Positions 9,889-18,614 of a stretch of DNA of 64,000 nt are shown here, piece after piece (positions within the stretch are counted from its first letter, which is position 1; each line of letters opens with the position of its first letter). A model generated the notes under the pieces. It ran no database searches, was not told the origin of the DNA, and saw nothing but the letters and a program-made list of their open reading frames with translations. A program made the position numbers and the translations under genes. Source of the DNA: Terriglobia bacterium (lineage in GTDB: Bacteria; Acidobacteriota; Terriglobia; Terriglobales; Acidobacteriaceae); contig JAIQFP010000001.1 of NCBI GenBank assembly GCA_020073165.1, positions 62,001 through 126,000 on the forward strand. The letters are read 5' to 3'.

Positions 9889-10800
9889 CTAGGCAATCTG
9901 GCGTGCCGGGGACTTGAAGACCCGGCGTACCGAATCCAGGAAGGTGAGCACTGCGGGGGCCTCTTCACCCTTGCGCCACGCCGCGTACACCTCGATCTTG
10001 GCTTCGGGTTCATCGAGCCGCACCCAAGCCAGCTCTAAACCCGAAACCGAACGGTTCACAATGGCCCCCGCGCCCAGGAAAATCGCTTTGCCGGAAGCCA
10101 CCATGATCGCTCCCGATTCTTCATGGGCCTCGGCGTGGGTCACGGTCAGGTGCGGTGTCAGGCCTTGCCGGCTGTACAACCCCAGGATCTTGTCGTAGAG
10201 TCCGCTGGAAAAACTGCGGTCGAAAACAATCAGGGGTTCATCGGCGACATCCTTCAGTCGCAAAGACCGGCGCTTCGCCAGGCGGTGTCCCTTGGGCAGC
10301 ACCACCACAAAATTCTCCTCAAACAGCAACTCGCAGTCGAGCACGGCTTGATCGACGGGTGGACGCAGGAAGCCGACATCAATCTCGTTCCTGCGCAGAG
10401 ACTCATTCTGCAAGTTCGAAAAAATGTCCCGGCACTCGACCTGGACCGCCGGGAACCGTTTGCAATAGTCGAACACCACTTTGCTGACCACTCCGCCCAG
10501 CCCCGAAGCCAGACCGATCTTGACAACCCCGGATTCTCCTTTCTTCGCGTAGCGCGCGGCCTGGGTGGCATGCCCCGCCTGGACCACCAGTTTTCTTGCT
10601 TCCTCAAGAAAAGCACTCCCGGCTTTGGTCAGCTCCACCCGCCGCTTGTTGCGCACAAAAAGCACCACCCCCAGATCGTCCTCCAACTGACGGATCTGGC
10701 GGCTCAGCGGCGGCTGCGCGATATGCAGTTGTTCCGCCGCCTTTCGGAAGTTCAGGTGTTCCGCAACCGCGATAAAGTACCGGACGTGTCGTAGTTCCAC
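9889..10800 (-). CDS. LysR-family transcriptional regulator (BenM/CatM-like)
   Basis: 303 residues from the GTG at 10800 (the frame is open to 10836). The N-terminal winged HTH reads VELRHVRYFIAVAEHLNFRKAAEQLHIAQPPLSRQIRQLEDDLGV, very close to the CatM/BenM/CbnR clade, which bind aromatic catabolites. The C-terminal periplasmic-binding-like effector domain is complete. It lies 104 bp downstream of a benzoate-CoA ligase-like gene on the same strand and upstream of the GMC/Tat pair. This supports a role in aromatic or organic acid metabolism, but the effector is unknown. Confidence 0.9.
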   Translation of the reverse strand: MELRHVRYFIAVAEHLNFRKAAEQLHIAQPPLSRQIRQLEDDLGVVLFVRNKRRVELTKAGSAFLEEARKLVVQAGHATQAARYAKKGESGVVKIGLASGLGGVVSKVVFDYCKRFPAVQVECRDIFSNLQNESLRRNEIDVGFLRPPVDQAVLDCELLFEENFVVVLPKGHRLAKRRSLRLKDVADEPLIVFDRSFSSGLYDKILGLYSRQGLTPHLTVTHAEAHEESGAIMVASGKAIFLGAGAIVNRSVSGLELAWVRLDEPEAKIEVYAAWRKGEEAPAVLTFLDSVRRVFKSPARQIA

Positions 10801-10904
10801 GGGCCCGCATTTTATACCCGTCGAACATCCCCGCAAGTGCTTCTTTCACACACTCCAGCATCTGCCGGGTTGACACTCGTGTGCCTCAACCACGGCGTGC
10901 CAGA

Positions 10905-12491
10905 CTATTTGGACGCAGAGGGTTCTTGATTTTCCTGGGCTTGCAGTTCGCGCAGCTTGAACCGCTGTAGCTTCCCGGTAGCGGTTTTCGGAAGTTCGGG
11001 CAGAAACTCAACCCAACGAGGCCGCTTGTAGCTGCCGATCTTCTGCCCCACCCAGTCCTGGAGTTCGCGGCGCACCTCGTCGGTCGGGGAAACATTCGAA
11101 TTCACCACTACATAGGCTGCCGGCTTGGTCAGTCCACTCTCGTCATCCCGCGCCACGACTGCAGCTTCGCGCACCGCCGGATGCGCAATCAGGGCGCTCT
11201 CCACTTCGGTCGGACTCAGCCAGCGTCCATTGACCTTGAACAGATCGTCGGACCGTCCCGCGTACCAGAAGTACCCGTCCTCATCCTGGTAGTACTTGTC
11301 CCCGGTACGAAACCAGTGACCCTGGAAAGTCTCCTTGGTTTTCTCGTGTTGGTTCCAGTAGCCGACGCAGGTGGAGTCTCCCTTGATGAGCAGACTGCCA
11401 ATCTCTCCGGAAGGCACCGGCTCTCCCTGGTCATCGACAATCCTGGCCTCGTAGCCGGGAATGATCTTGCCGCTCGATCCGGGTCTCACCTCACCCGGGC
11501 GATTGGAGATTACCATTTGCAAGGTCTCGGTAGAGCCCAGGGCATCCAGGATTTCGATCCCAAAACGCTGTCTGAAACGTTCCAGCAGTGGAGCCGGCAG
11601 AGCCTCGCCCGCTGAGATGGCGTGCCGGACACTGGAGAGATCAAACTCGCCGCCATCTTCGCGCCAGTGTGCCAGCAGAGCCGCATAATTGGTCGGAACA
11701 GAAAAAAGCAAAGTCGGCCGGTAGCGTTCGATGTCGGCGTAGATACCAGCAGGAGTGGGACGGTCAGGGGAGAGAATGGTGGTGGCGCCACAATGCAACG
11801 GGAAATAGCCGGCATTCCCCAAACCGTAGGCAAAGAATAATCGCGCCACGCTGTAGCAGCGGTCGCGCTCATTCATCCCCAGGATGCCCTTGGCGTACAA
11901 CTCCGAGGACACCACCATGTCGTGATGCAGGTGGATGCACCCTTTCGGAACCCCGGTGCTGCCCGAGGAGTACAGCCAGAAAGCCGCGTCATCCTTGTGT
12001 GTGGGTTCCGCCTCCAGCTCCGGTGATGCAGCATCCATCAGCTCGTGCAAACCTGGCTGTTGTGCCTTCCCCGTGCCCACCACCACAATCTCCCGCAGGT
12101 GCCGCAGCCGCTCGCGCGGGATCGCTTCCAACTGGGGCAGCAGGGCTGCGCTCACCAGCGCCACCCGCGCCCGGCTGTCGTTGAGGAGATATTCGTACTC
12201 GTGCGGCTTCAGAAAAGTGTTGGCCGGCACCGCCACGGCACCGATCTTGATTGCGCCCAGGAACGCATACAGAAACTCCGGTGTGTCCAGAAGCACCAGG
12301 AGCACCCGCTCCTCCGGCCGCACCCCCAGCCGTCGCAGCGCATTGCCTAGGCGATTGGTCCGCTCCTGAAGTTGCCGATAACTGACCCGCTCTTCCCCGC
12401 ACTCAATCGCAGTCTTGTCCCCTCTTCCTTCGAGAACATTACGGTCTACGAGATGGGCAGCGACATTGAAGGTCTGCGGCAAGGTGATCAA
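10905..12491 (-). CDS. Benzoate-CoA ligase family protein
   Basis: 528 residues. ANL-superfamily acyl-adenylating enzyme: A3 motif YSSGSTGVPKG, A5 LGSTE, A7 GWFRTGDKY-like (HWFRTGDKYYQDEDGYFWYAGRSDD) and the C-terminal A10 lysine (PKTATGKLQR). N-terminal features (FNVAAHLVDRN, the GDKTAI block) match the benzoate-CoA ligase group. The start appears to be a TTG at 12491, with GGAGAG five bases upstream. It would convert an aromatic or alicyclic acid to its CoA thioester. Its neighbour is a BenM/CatM-like LysR regulator, which agrees with aromatic-acid use. Substrate choice is not proven. Confidence 0.88.
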   Translation of the reverse strand: MITLPQTFNVAAHLVDRNVLEGRGDKTAIECGEERVSYRQLQERTNRLGNALRRLGVRPEERVLLVLLDTPEFLYAFLGAIKIGAVAVPANTFLKPHEYEYLLNDSRARVALVSAALLPQLEAIPRERLRHLREIVVVGTGKAQQPGLHELMDAASPELEAEPTHKDDAAFWLYSSGSTGVPKGCIHLHHDMVVSSELYAKGILGMNERDRCYSVARLFFAYGLGNAGYFPLHCGATTILSPDRPTPAGIYADIERYRPTLLFSVPTNYAALLAHWREDGGEFDLSSVRHAISAGEALPAPLLERFRQRFGIEILDALGSTETLQMVISNRPGEVRPGSSGKIIPGYEARIVDDQGEPVPSGEIGSLLIKGDSTCVGYWNQHEKTKETFQGHWFRTGDKYYQDEDGYFWYAGRSDDLFKVNGRWLSPTEVESALIAHPAVREAAVVARDDESGLTKPAAYVVVNSNVSPTDEVRRELQDWVGQKIGSYKRPRWVEFLPELPKTATGKLQRFKLRELQAQENQEPSASK

Positions 12492-13079
12492 GCCATCTCT
12501 CCAGCGCGGATTTGGAAACCTTCACGTTCCGGCGAGAAGTTGCGGAGTATAACACGGGAAAAATTGTCACTCTCGTCCATCGCGTGAACGTGAACCTCAC
12601 CGCTCGGTCGGTTAACTTGCCGTTGAGCGCTGAGCTCGTTCCTGCCCCAACCGTGGGGACAAGCTGTGAACGTCAGCAAGAGGTTGTCTCGTCTTTCGGT
12701 TGCACCCGGCAAATCGAGCGAGCCCCGAGCCGCATGAGCCGGTGCGCAGCCCTCGGGGACTGATACCCATAAAGTATTACTTTTAGACCAAACATGTATT
12801 GGACAGTTTTCCGGTTTCAAACGATGCTCTGCGCAAAATGTAGAGCTGCGATCTTGCTCGCGAAGGGTCTGAGGGTGGCCTTCCTCCCGGACCAGCGGAC
12901 GTTACTTCGCGCGGCTGTCTGGATCGCGGCACGTGGGGAATTCAGGCAGTTTTTTCTTTATCCGCAGTTCTTGTGCGAATCAGTGCGGCCTTTTTCATCG
13001 AATGCAAGGCTCAGGTTGCTGAGACCAGCAAGACTTTAGAGCATGCTTTGAACAGAGGTTCCGGCAGGGGGAGATTGCC
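12492..13079. other. Spacer between divergent benzoate-CoA ligase and receptor genes
   Basis: No convincing gene was seen in these 588 bases; the open frames lack a good start and family resemblance. The stretch is more AT-rich near 12770-12800 and directly precedes the ATG of the large receptor gene, whose Shine-Dalgarno is GGGGAG at about 13068-13073. Promoters for both flanking genes must lie here, but I could not identify them with confidence. Confidence 0.4.
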
Positions 13080-16000
13080 ATGAAACTGCGTTCCACGTTG
13101 AGCGTTTGCGTCATTGCGGGGATGGCCCTTTGTCTGGCTCCGCGCGCCTTCGGGCAAGCCACGATCAGCTTTGCCCAGTTGAATGGCACCATACTCGATA
13201 GCAGCGGCCGCGCGGTCGTGGGGGCGTCTGTCACGTTGCGCGACCAGGACACAAACCGGACTTACAGCGCGTCCTCCAATGCATCCGGCTTATATGTCGT
13301 GCCGACACTTCCGCCAGGTCAATATGAGCTCACGGTCCAGAATGCCGGTTTCGCCAAGTACGTGCAGAGTGGAATTGCCCTGAGCGTCGGCCAGACCGCA
13401 ACCGTCGATGTCACGCTGAAGGTTGCCGCGGCCGCCGAGGTAGTGAACGTGACTACCGAAGCTCCTCCCGTCGAACCCACGCGCTCGGAAACCAGCCAGG
13501 TCATTGATAGTGCCCAGATTCAGGGACTACCGACGAACGGCCGCCAGTTCGTTGACTTTGCCTTGCTGACTCCCGGTGTCGCCACCGGTCGGACCAGCAT
13601 TCAGTCCACCTTCACCGAGACGGAAGTTACTCGTATTTCCTTCGGAGGCATGCGGCGCGACCTGAGCAATGCCGTAACGGTGGACGGCGCCGACTACATC
13701 AACGAGGCCACCGGCTCACAGCGCGCTACTCCCTCGCAAGAGGCCGTCAACGAATTCCGCGTGGTGAACAATAGTTTCGGCGCCGAATACGGCCGCGCTC
13801 TGGGCGGGATCGTCAACGTGGTGACCAAGTCGGGAACCAATGATCTGCACGGTTCCGTCTATGGATACATCAGCAATAACAGCTGGAATTCCCGCTCGCT
13901 GCTGCAGTTGCCGCAGTTTGATGCTTATCGCCGGGGCCAGTTTGGAGCGACCCTTGGCGGTCCGCTGAAGAAGGACAAGACGTTCTTCTTCATGAATTAC
14001 GAAGGCCAGCGCCTGGGAGAATCCCCCACCTATCCGGGGACCTTAATCGCGAACCTCTCGCTCATTGATACCGCGAAGGAGGCCATGGGGCTGGCGCCCG
14101 AGGATCTGAGCGTACTGAAGACGATCGACCATGATGACGGCTTTGTGCGGCTCGACCACCAGATCAATAACAACAACCGGGTTGCGATCCATTACAACAT
14201 CTTCGATGCTCGTGACCTGAATACGCTGGTCGGCGACACCCTCGACGGGGGCGGCATCGGCGCTCCCAGCAGCGGACACGATACCTTCCTGCGCGATCAA
14301 TCCCTGGTCGGTACCCTGAATACGCTGCTCAGGCCAAACCTAGTCAACACTGCCCTGGTGCAATACGCGCGGCGGCACTACAACTTCCCCGGCGTGACCG
14401 GCCAACCCAACCTGGACATTCCCAACACGCTGCTGTTCGGACACAACTTCGGGACCTTTGATGCCATCAACGAAAGCCGCGTGCAGGCCTCAGATAGCGT
14501 GGCCTGGATCAAGGGGAACCATTATTTCCGGTTTGGCGGCGACTTCAACCACATCTGGAATTTTGTGATCTGGCCCGGATTCACCCCCATGCGCATTATC
14601 ACTCCCGGCTTCAACTGCCTGGTCGATTTTGCCCGCTTCGTGAACCAGACCGCGGTAGTTCCTGAGAAGCCGGAGGACGGGCCGTGTCCCACCTCCAGCT
14701 TCCCCTTCTTCTCGGGGAGTGACGTGGGCCCCAATCCCAACGATCCTCTCAATGGCGTTCCCATCGTCTTCTGGGGCGCGCCCGTGGGCACCGCACCCAT
14801 CCCGCCTGAGGGCGAGTTACCGCCGGTCATCCCTCCTGCCGGCGGAGCCTGGCCGAACGCCTATGTGAATCCCCAGGACTACTACGTCTACATCAATCAC
14901 AGTTACTACGGCCTGTTTTTCCAGGACCAGTGGCGCCTTACCCCCAAACTGACCTTGAACTACGGTTTAAGGTGGGACTTCGAGGGTGGCTTGTGGCAAT
15001 ACATGAATCACGACTATCGCGGCTTTCAACCCCGCATCGGACTCGCGTGGTCGCCCACCAAGCGTACTGTGGTTCGCTCCGGCTTTGGCATCTTTGATGA
15101 CCATTACACCATGACCTTCCTGTTTGTAACCTCTCCCCAGCGCGAGGTGGTGATTCCCAATGCGCCCCAGCCCTGGGTAAGAATCGGCAACGAGACCGCA
15201 ACCTGGGTCCTCAACCTGTTGCCCTTCCAGCCTATCGTCTTCGGCGGACTCAAATACCCCGACGGATCCAATCCGCCCTTGCCGGCGCAGGCCGCGGCCA
15301 CTCTCATCACCACCGGCCAGAACCCGATCAGCTTCAATACCGGCCCCCCGGGCTCGCTGGTTACCAACAGCGGCGGTGGCATTGACCGCAACAGCCGCAT
15401 CCCCTATTCCGAGCAGGCCAGCCTGGAAATTGACCAGGAACTCGGCAAAGGATTGGTGTTGAGCGCTAACTACCTCTTCGTCGCTTCCCACAAGCAGATC
15501 CGTCCCGAGAATCTGAATGTGTGTCCGCCCGGCGGGCTGTCCAACGCCGCCACCTTTTGTCCCCCGGCTTCGGCTGTGGGCTTTCCTCCCAACAACAAAC
15601 TCCCCGACGGCAGAGACGCCTTTAGCGGCCCGCTCTACAGCAATGCCGGCCTGATGTACTTCCTGGATAACACCGGGGTTTCCATCTACCACGGCGGCAG
15701 CATCGGGATTTCCGGCCGGACCGGCAAGTATTTCCGCTTCAACGCCAACTACACCTATTCCCACACCATTGACGATGGCACTTTCACCACTTTCGTCAGC
15801 ACTCCGCAGGACTTGTACCGGCGCGATCTGGAAAGGGCTGATTCCGTTCAGGACGTTCGCCATCGCTTCGTGGCCAATTTCGTCGCCTCCGGCCCACAGA
15901 ACACTTTTCTGAGGAACTTCGAGTTCAGCAACATCCTGAACCTCCAGTCGGGGCGGCCGTTTACCATCTTCGTGGGTAACGATATTAACAACGACACCAA

Positions 16001-16379
16001 CCCGGTGACCGATCGTGTAGGCCTGTCACCGCGAAATTCCTACCGTGGCGACCACCTCTACTCCAATGACATGCGCCTCTCCTATAAATTCCCAGTTGCC
16101 GAAAGTAAGAGGCTGGAGCTGGCGGTTGATGCGTTCAACGTATTCAACCGGCAAAACGTGGACGAAGTAACCTCGGTCTACGGTGGCGGCACCATCGATT
16201 TCTGTGGGGCCACCCCCAAGCATTTTGGCGATGCTGCTTCGCTCGCCATCCAGCAAGGGGCGGTAACCTGTGATGGCACGACCAATGGTGGTGCTCCGTT
16301 CCCCAATCCTCTGTTCGGTACGCCCCGGACGATGTTCAACCCGCGTCAGCTTCAGTTCTCGGCCAAGTTCACGTTCTAG
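13080..16379 (+). CDS. Oar-like TonB-dependent outer-membrane receptor with carboxypeptidase-regulatory domain
   Basis: 1099 residues. Signal peptide (residues 1-25, ending PRAFGQ), then a CarboxypepD_reg-like beta-sandwich (LNGTILDSSGRAVVGASVTLRD ... YELTVQNAGF, about residues 35-105), a plug-like domain (GLPTNGRQFVDFALLTPGV; YGRALGGIVNVVTKSGTN), then a long beta-barrel with alternating aromatic strands and the C-terminal residue Phe (FSAKFTF) that marks outer-membrane beta-barrels. This architecture is the expanded receptor family of acidobacteria. Ligand unknown; probably oligosaccharide, peptide or metal complexes. GGGGAG six bases upstream supports the ATG. Confidence 0.93.
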   Translation: MKLRSTLSVCVIAGMALCLAPRAFGQATISFAQLNGTILDSSGRAVVGASVTLRDQDTNRTYSASSNASGLYVVPTLPPGQYELTVQNAGFAKYVQSGIALSVGQTATVDVTLKVAAAAEVVNVTTEAPPVEPTRSETSQVIDSAQIQGLPTNGRQFVDFALLTPGVATGRTSIQSTFTETEVTRISFGGMRRDLSNAVTVDGADYINEATGSQRATPSQEAVNEFRVVNNSFGAEYGRALGGIVNVVTKSGTNDLHGSVYGYISNNSWNSRSLLQLPQFDAYRRGQFGATLGGPLKKDKTFFFMNYEGQRLGESPTYPGTLIANLSLIDTAKEAMGLAPEDLSVLKTIDHDDGFVRLDHQINNNNRVAIHYNIFDARDLNTLVGDTLDGGGIGAPSSGHDTFLRDQSLVGTLNTLLRPNLVNTALVQYARRHYNFPGVTGQPNLDIPNTLLFGHNFGTFDAINESRVQASDSVAWIKGNHYFRFGGDFNHIWNFVIWPGFTPMRIITPGFNCLVDFARFVNQTAVVPEKPEDGPCPTSSFPFFSGSDVGPNPNDPLNGVPIVFWGAPVGTAPIPPEGELPPVIPPAGGAWPNAYVNPQDYYVYINHSYYGLFFQDQWRLTPKLTLNYGLRWDFEGGLWQYMNHDYRGFQPRIGLAWSPTKRTVVRSGFGIFDDHYTMTFLFVTSPQREVVIPNAPQPWVRIGNETATWVLNLLPFQPIVFGGLKYPDGSNPPLPAQAAATLITTGQNPISFNTGPPGSLVTNSGGGIDRNSRIPYSEQASLEIDQELGKGLVLSANYLFVASHKQIRPENLNVCPPGGLSNAATFCPPASAVGFPPNNKLPDGRDAFSGPLYSNAGLMYFLDNTGVSIYHGGSIGISGRTGKYFRFNANYTYSHTIDDGTFTTFVSTPQDLYRRDLERADSVQDVRHRFVANFVASGPQNTFLRNFEFSNILNLQSGRPFTIFVGNDINNDTNPVTDRVGLSPRNSYRGDHLYSNDMRLSYKFPVAESKRLELAVDAFNVFNRQNVDEVTSVYGGGTIDFCGATPKHFGDAASLAIQQGAVTCDGTTNGGAPFPNPLFGTPRTMFNPRQLQFSAKFTF

Positions 16380-16397
16380 CTGTGTTGGGCTCTTGGG

Positions 16398-16424
16398 GGC
16401 AGCCGCCGGTGCAAAGCGGCTGCC
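16398..16424 (+). terminator. Terminator-like hairpin after the receptor gene
   Basis: A perfect 9-bp stem, GGCAGCCGC (16398-16406) with GCGGCTGCC (16416-16424), closes a 9-nt loop 18 bases after the stop codon of the receptor. The T-run after it is weak (TTCGTG). Confidence 0.5.
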
Positions 16425-16489
16425 TTCGTGACTTGATAGACAGCTTCTACTTGCAGCAGATGCAATCTCGCGTTGACAGGAGAAAGGAT

Positions 16490-16924
16490 ATGGGCATCTT
16501 TCCCAGAACTTGCTTGGCAGGGTTTCTCGCAGTCATGGTAATCGCTTCGGTCGCTCAGGACCAGAAGACGGAAATCAAACACGCCCCCGCGCCCGCCACA
16601 TCGCCGGCCTCCGGTCACGAGATGTTCGTGAGCTACTGCGCCTCCTGTCACGGCAAAGACGCCAAAGGGAACGGCCCCGCCGCCGCCGCCCTCAACGCTG
16701 CCCCGGCAGACTTGACCACTCTGGCCAAGAAGAATGGCGGAAAATTTCCCGACATGAAGGTCACCAGCGTCCTGCGTGGCCAGGCGAGCGTGGCCGCCCA
16801 TGGCAGTCAGGAAATGCCCGTGTGGGGCCCTATCTTCTGGCGCATGAGCCAGGGCCATCCGGTTGAAGTTCAGCAGCGCATCGCCAACCTCAGCAGCTAT
16901 ATCAAGTCGCTCCAGGAAAAATAG
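16490..16924 (+). CDS. Periplasmic monohaem cytochrome c
   Basis: 144 residues with an AGGAG seven bases before the ATG at 16490. A signal peptide (LAGFLAVMVIASVAQ) is followed by a class I cytochrome c domain: haem motif CASCH in MFVSYCASCHGKDAKGNGPAAA, and a Met ligand candidate in EMPVWGPIFWRM. It is exported and probably carries electrons in respiration. There is a receptor gene upstream and a tRNA downstream, so its partner is unknown; the GMC dehydrogenase 7 kb away is only a possibility. Confidence 0.9.
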   Translation: MGIFPRTCLAGFLAVMVIASVAQDQKTEIKHAPAPATSPASGHEMFVSYCASCHGKDAKGNGPAAAALNAAPADLTTLAKKNGGKFPDMKVTSVLRGQASVAAHGSQEMPVWGPIFWRMSQGHPVEVQQRIANLSSYIKSLQEK

Positions 16925-16965
16925 CCCCCCGAGCGGAGTGATTCGTGCAGGAGGGGCTTGAAGAC

Positions 16966-17041
16966 TGGAGCCGACGAGCGGACTTGAACCGCTGACCTGC
17001 CGATTACGAATCGGCTGCTCTACCAACTGAGCTACGTCGGC
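16966..17041 (-). tRNA. tRNA-Thr (anticodon CGT)
   Basis: The minus strand folds as a full cloverleaf of 76 nt including an encoded CCA. The acceptor stem pairs GCCGACG with CGTCGGC and is followed by discriminator T and CCA. The D-arm (GCTCAGTTGGTAGAGC), the anticodon arm GCCGA-TTCGTAA-TCGGC with anticodon CGT (codon ACG), and the T-arm GCGGTTCAAGTCCGC are all intact. Confidence 0.97.
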
Positions 17042-17161
17042 TGTGGTTCGATTCTAAATGCCCGCGGAAGGGAGCGTAAAGCCCGGTCAATGGTTGAGGG
17101 AGCCATTGAACATTTTCACAGCAGGCGCTACGCTGTGATTCGTAGAAGGAAGGCTAGGGCA

Positions 17162-17833
17162 ATGGCTAAGTCTCTCGGTTTTTCGCGATTGGCGACGATG
17201 GCAGCGCTTCTGGGCCTGGTAGTCTCAGCGCTCCCTGCTGCGGGTCAGGGCAACGGCGTCCCTCTTCTTCGACTTCAGCACGCGACTGCCGAGCTGGAGA
17301 TTAGCTCCAGCGCTCCACACATGCAAGGTCTTTCCGGTGTGACGACGGGCAACCCGGGCGATGTTTGGCACTACCCGAATTCAGTTTCCTGCCTGCTGGT
17401 CTACCCGGACGGCAAATACCTCTTCGAGAAGCGAGAGGAACGGACGCTAGGCAAACCAAAAGTCAAGCTGGCGGAGGGTACATTCACGCCGGACGAACTA
17501 GGGCAAATGAAGACCATCCTCGATGACGAGGCCTTGCGCAGTGTCAGTTCGCCGCCCATGCCCCCCATGCCCGACGATGTGGTTGCAGTCCGCGAAATCG
17601 AGACCCTGAACGCGCAGATCGATCGCGGCGGAAATCTTCAGGACTTCATGACCGTGAAGGAGCGGCTCAAAACCAAGGCCGCCTCGGGACTCGACACCCA
17701 ACTGAATAATGGAACCAGGTATGAGAAGACGCTGGCCCCGCTGCTGAGGTGGTTTAAGGATGTCGAGAAGAAAACCAAGTCGGCTCTTAAGGATGCCCAA
17801 CCGCAATACTGCACCCCCATGAATATTGGCTAA
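17162..17833 (+). CDS. Secreted hypothetical protein, first of a tandem paralogous pair
   Basis: 223 residues from the ATG at 17162, with AAGGAAGG upstream. A signal peptide (MAALLGLVVSALPAAGQ) is followed by a domain with SCLLVYPDGKYLFEKREER, AEGTFTPDELGQMKTILDDEALRSV and a C-terminal EKTLAPLLRWFKDVEK block. The following gene shows the same three blocks in the same order. No known family is recognised. The two may be translated together: the second gene begins within a few bases of this stop codon. Confidence 0.8.
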   Translation: MAKSLGFSRLATMAALLGLVVSALPAAGQGNGVPLLRLQHATAELEISSSAPHMQGLSGVTTGNPGDVWHYPNSVSCLLVYPDGKYLFEKREERTLGKPKVKLAEGTFTPDELGQMKTILDDEALRSVSSPPMPPMPDDVVAVREIETLNAQIDRGGNLQDFMTVKERLKTKAASGLDTQLNNGTRYEKTLAPLLRWFKDVEKKTKSALKDAQPQYCTPMNIG

Positions 17834-17837
17834 CCCA

Positions 17838-18386
17838 ATGCCACGACTGCCGCGGATCTGGTGCTTGGTTCTTTTGCTGGGTTTCGCCCCAGGGATGGGG
17901 CAGGGACAGACCGCCAACGGCCCGCCCTTTCAGCTCTTTCTTTCCGAGGTGCAACCCGGTGCCATGGCTACTGAGCAGCGTTGCACTTTGGTCTTTCCGG
18001 ACCGCCGTTTCCACTACGAAACTGCCAGCACCAAACGCGGGCGCGAATTTGGCCGCAAAGTATATGAAGGCGAGCTTCCCGATGCGGACTGGCGGGCGCT
18101 CACTGCAATTCTTGACAGCGAGGAACTTCGCAAGCTGAATGTGCCCCGAGCCTTGCCTTCACCGGTGATGCAGGACGTGCACATCTTCAATATCAGTGTG
18201 GCACGGGAAGGGAAGTTTCAGAATCTGGAGTTTCTGAATGACAAGAGCCGCAAGCCCTACGACTCCGAACTGAAGCCACTACTGCAATGGTGGAAGTCAT
18301 TCAACCATCGCCACATGTCTGAATCGCACGCTGCTCCGAGTCATCAATGCTCACTCGACATCAATAGCACCCTGTTCGCCCAGTGA
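17838..18386 (+). CDS. Secreted hypothetical protein, second of a tandem paralogous pair
   Basis: 182 residues from the ATG at 17838, five bases after the previous stop; an in-frame TTG at 17826 would overlap it. Signal peptide (IWCLVLLLGFAPGMGQGQ), then CTLVFPDRRFHYE, YEGELPDADWRALTAILDSEELRKL and a final SELKPLLQWWKSF block. These align with SCLLVYPDGKYLFEK, the DELGQMKTILDDEALRS block and KTLAPLLRWFKD of the upstream gene. It looks like an old duplication. Function unknown; probably periplasmic. Confidence 0.8.
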   Translation: MPRLPRIWCLVLLLGFAPGMGQGQTANGPPFQLFLSEVQPGAMATEQRCTLVFPDRRFHYETASTKRGREFGRKVYEGELPDADWRALTAILDSEELRKLNVPRALPSPVMQDVHIFNISVAREGKFQNLEFLNDKSRKPYDSELKPLLQWWKSFNHRHMSESHAAPSHQCSLDINSTLFAQ

Positions 18387-18614
18387 GCTGCGTGAAGCAT
18401 CTGGCCCACCCAAAACGAAAAGGCCGCCCGGCAAAAGGCGACCTCTTCTTCAAGGGAGAATAGTTCCAACGGAGGTTAAACCGTCAAAACTTTCTGGCGA
18501 AATCTTATGAGCCGAAAAAGCGGGGTGTCAAGAGATTTCTTGGAAATAAATAGCTTTATTTTCAATGGCTTAGGAAATGGGTTAACAGGCGGTGCAAAAC
18601 GTCTCAGGCTGAGA
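18387..18614. other. Spacer between convergent genes, with a weak hairpin
   Basis: No gene seen. At 18421-18444 an imperfect hairpin (AGGCCGCC with GGCGACCT, one mismatch) is followed by CTTCTTC and may end transcription of the tandem pair. The part near 18530-18570 is AT-rich (repeated TAAATA/TTATTT). Confidence 0.35.

Noticed and set aside
14967-15863. 298-residue minus-strand frame inside the receptor gene
   Set aside because: Shadow of a high-GC coding region with no family resemblance.
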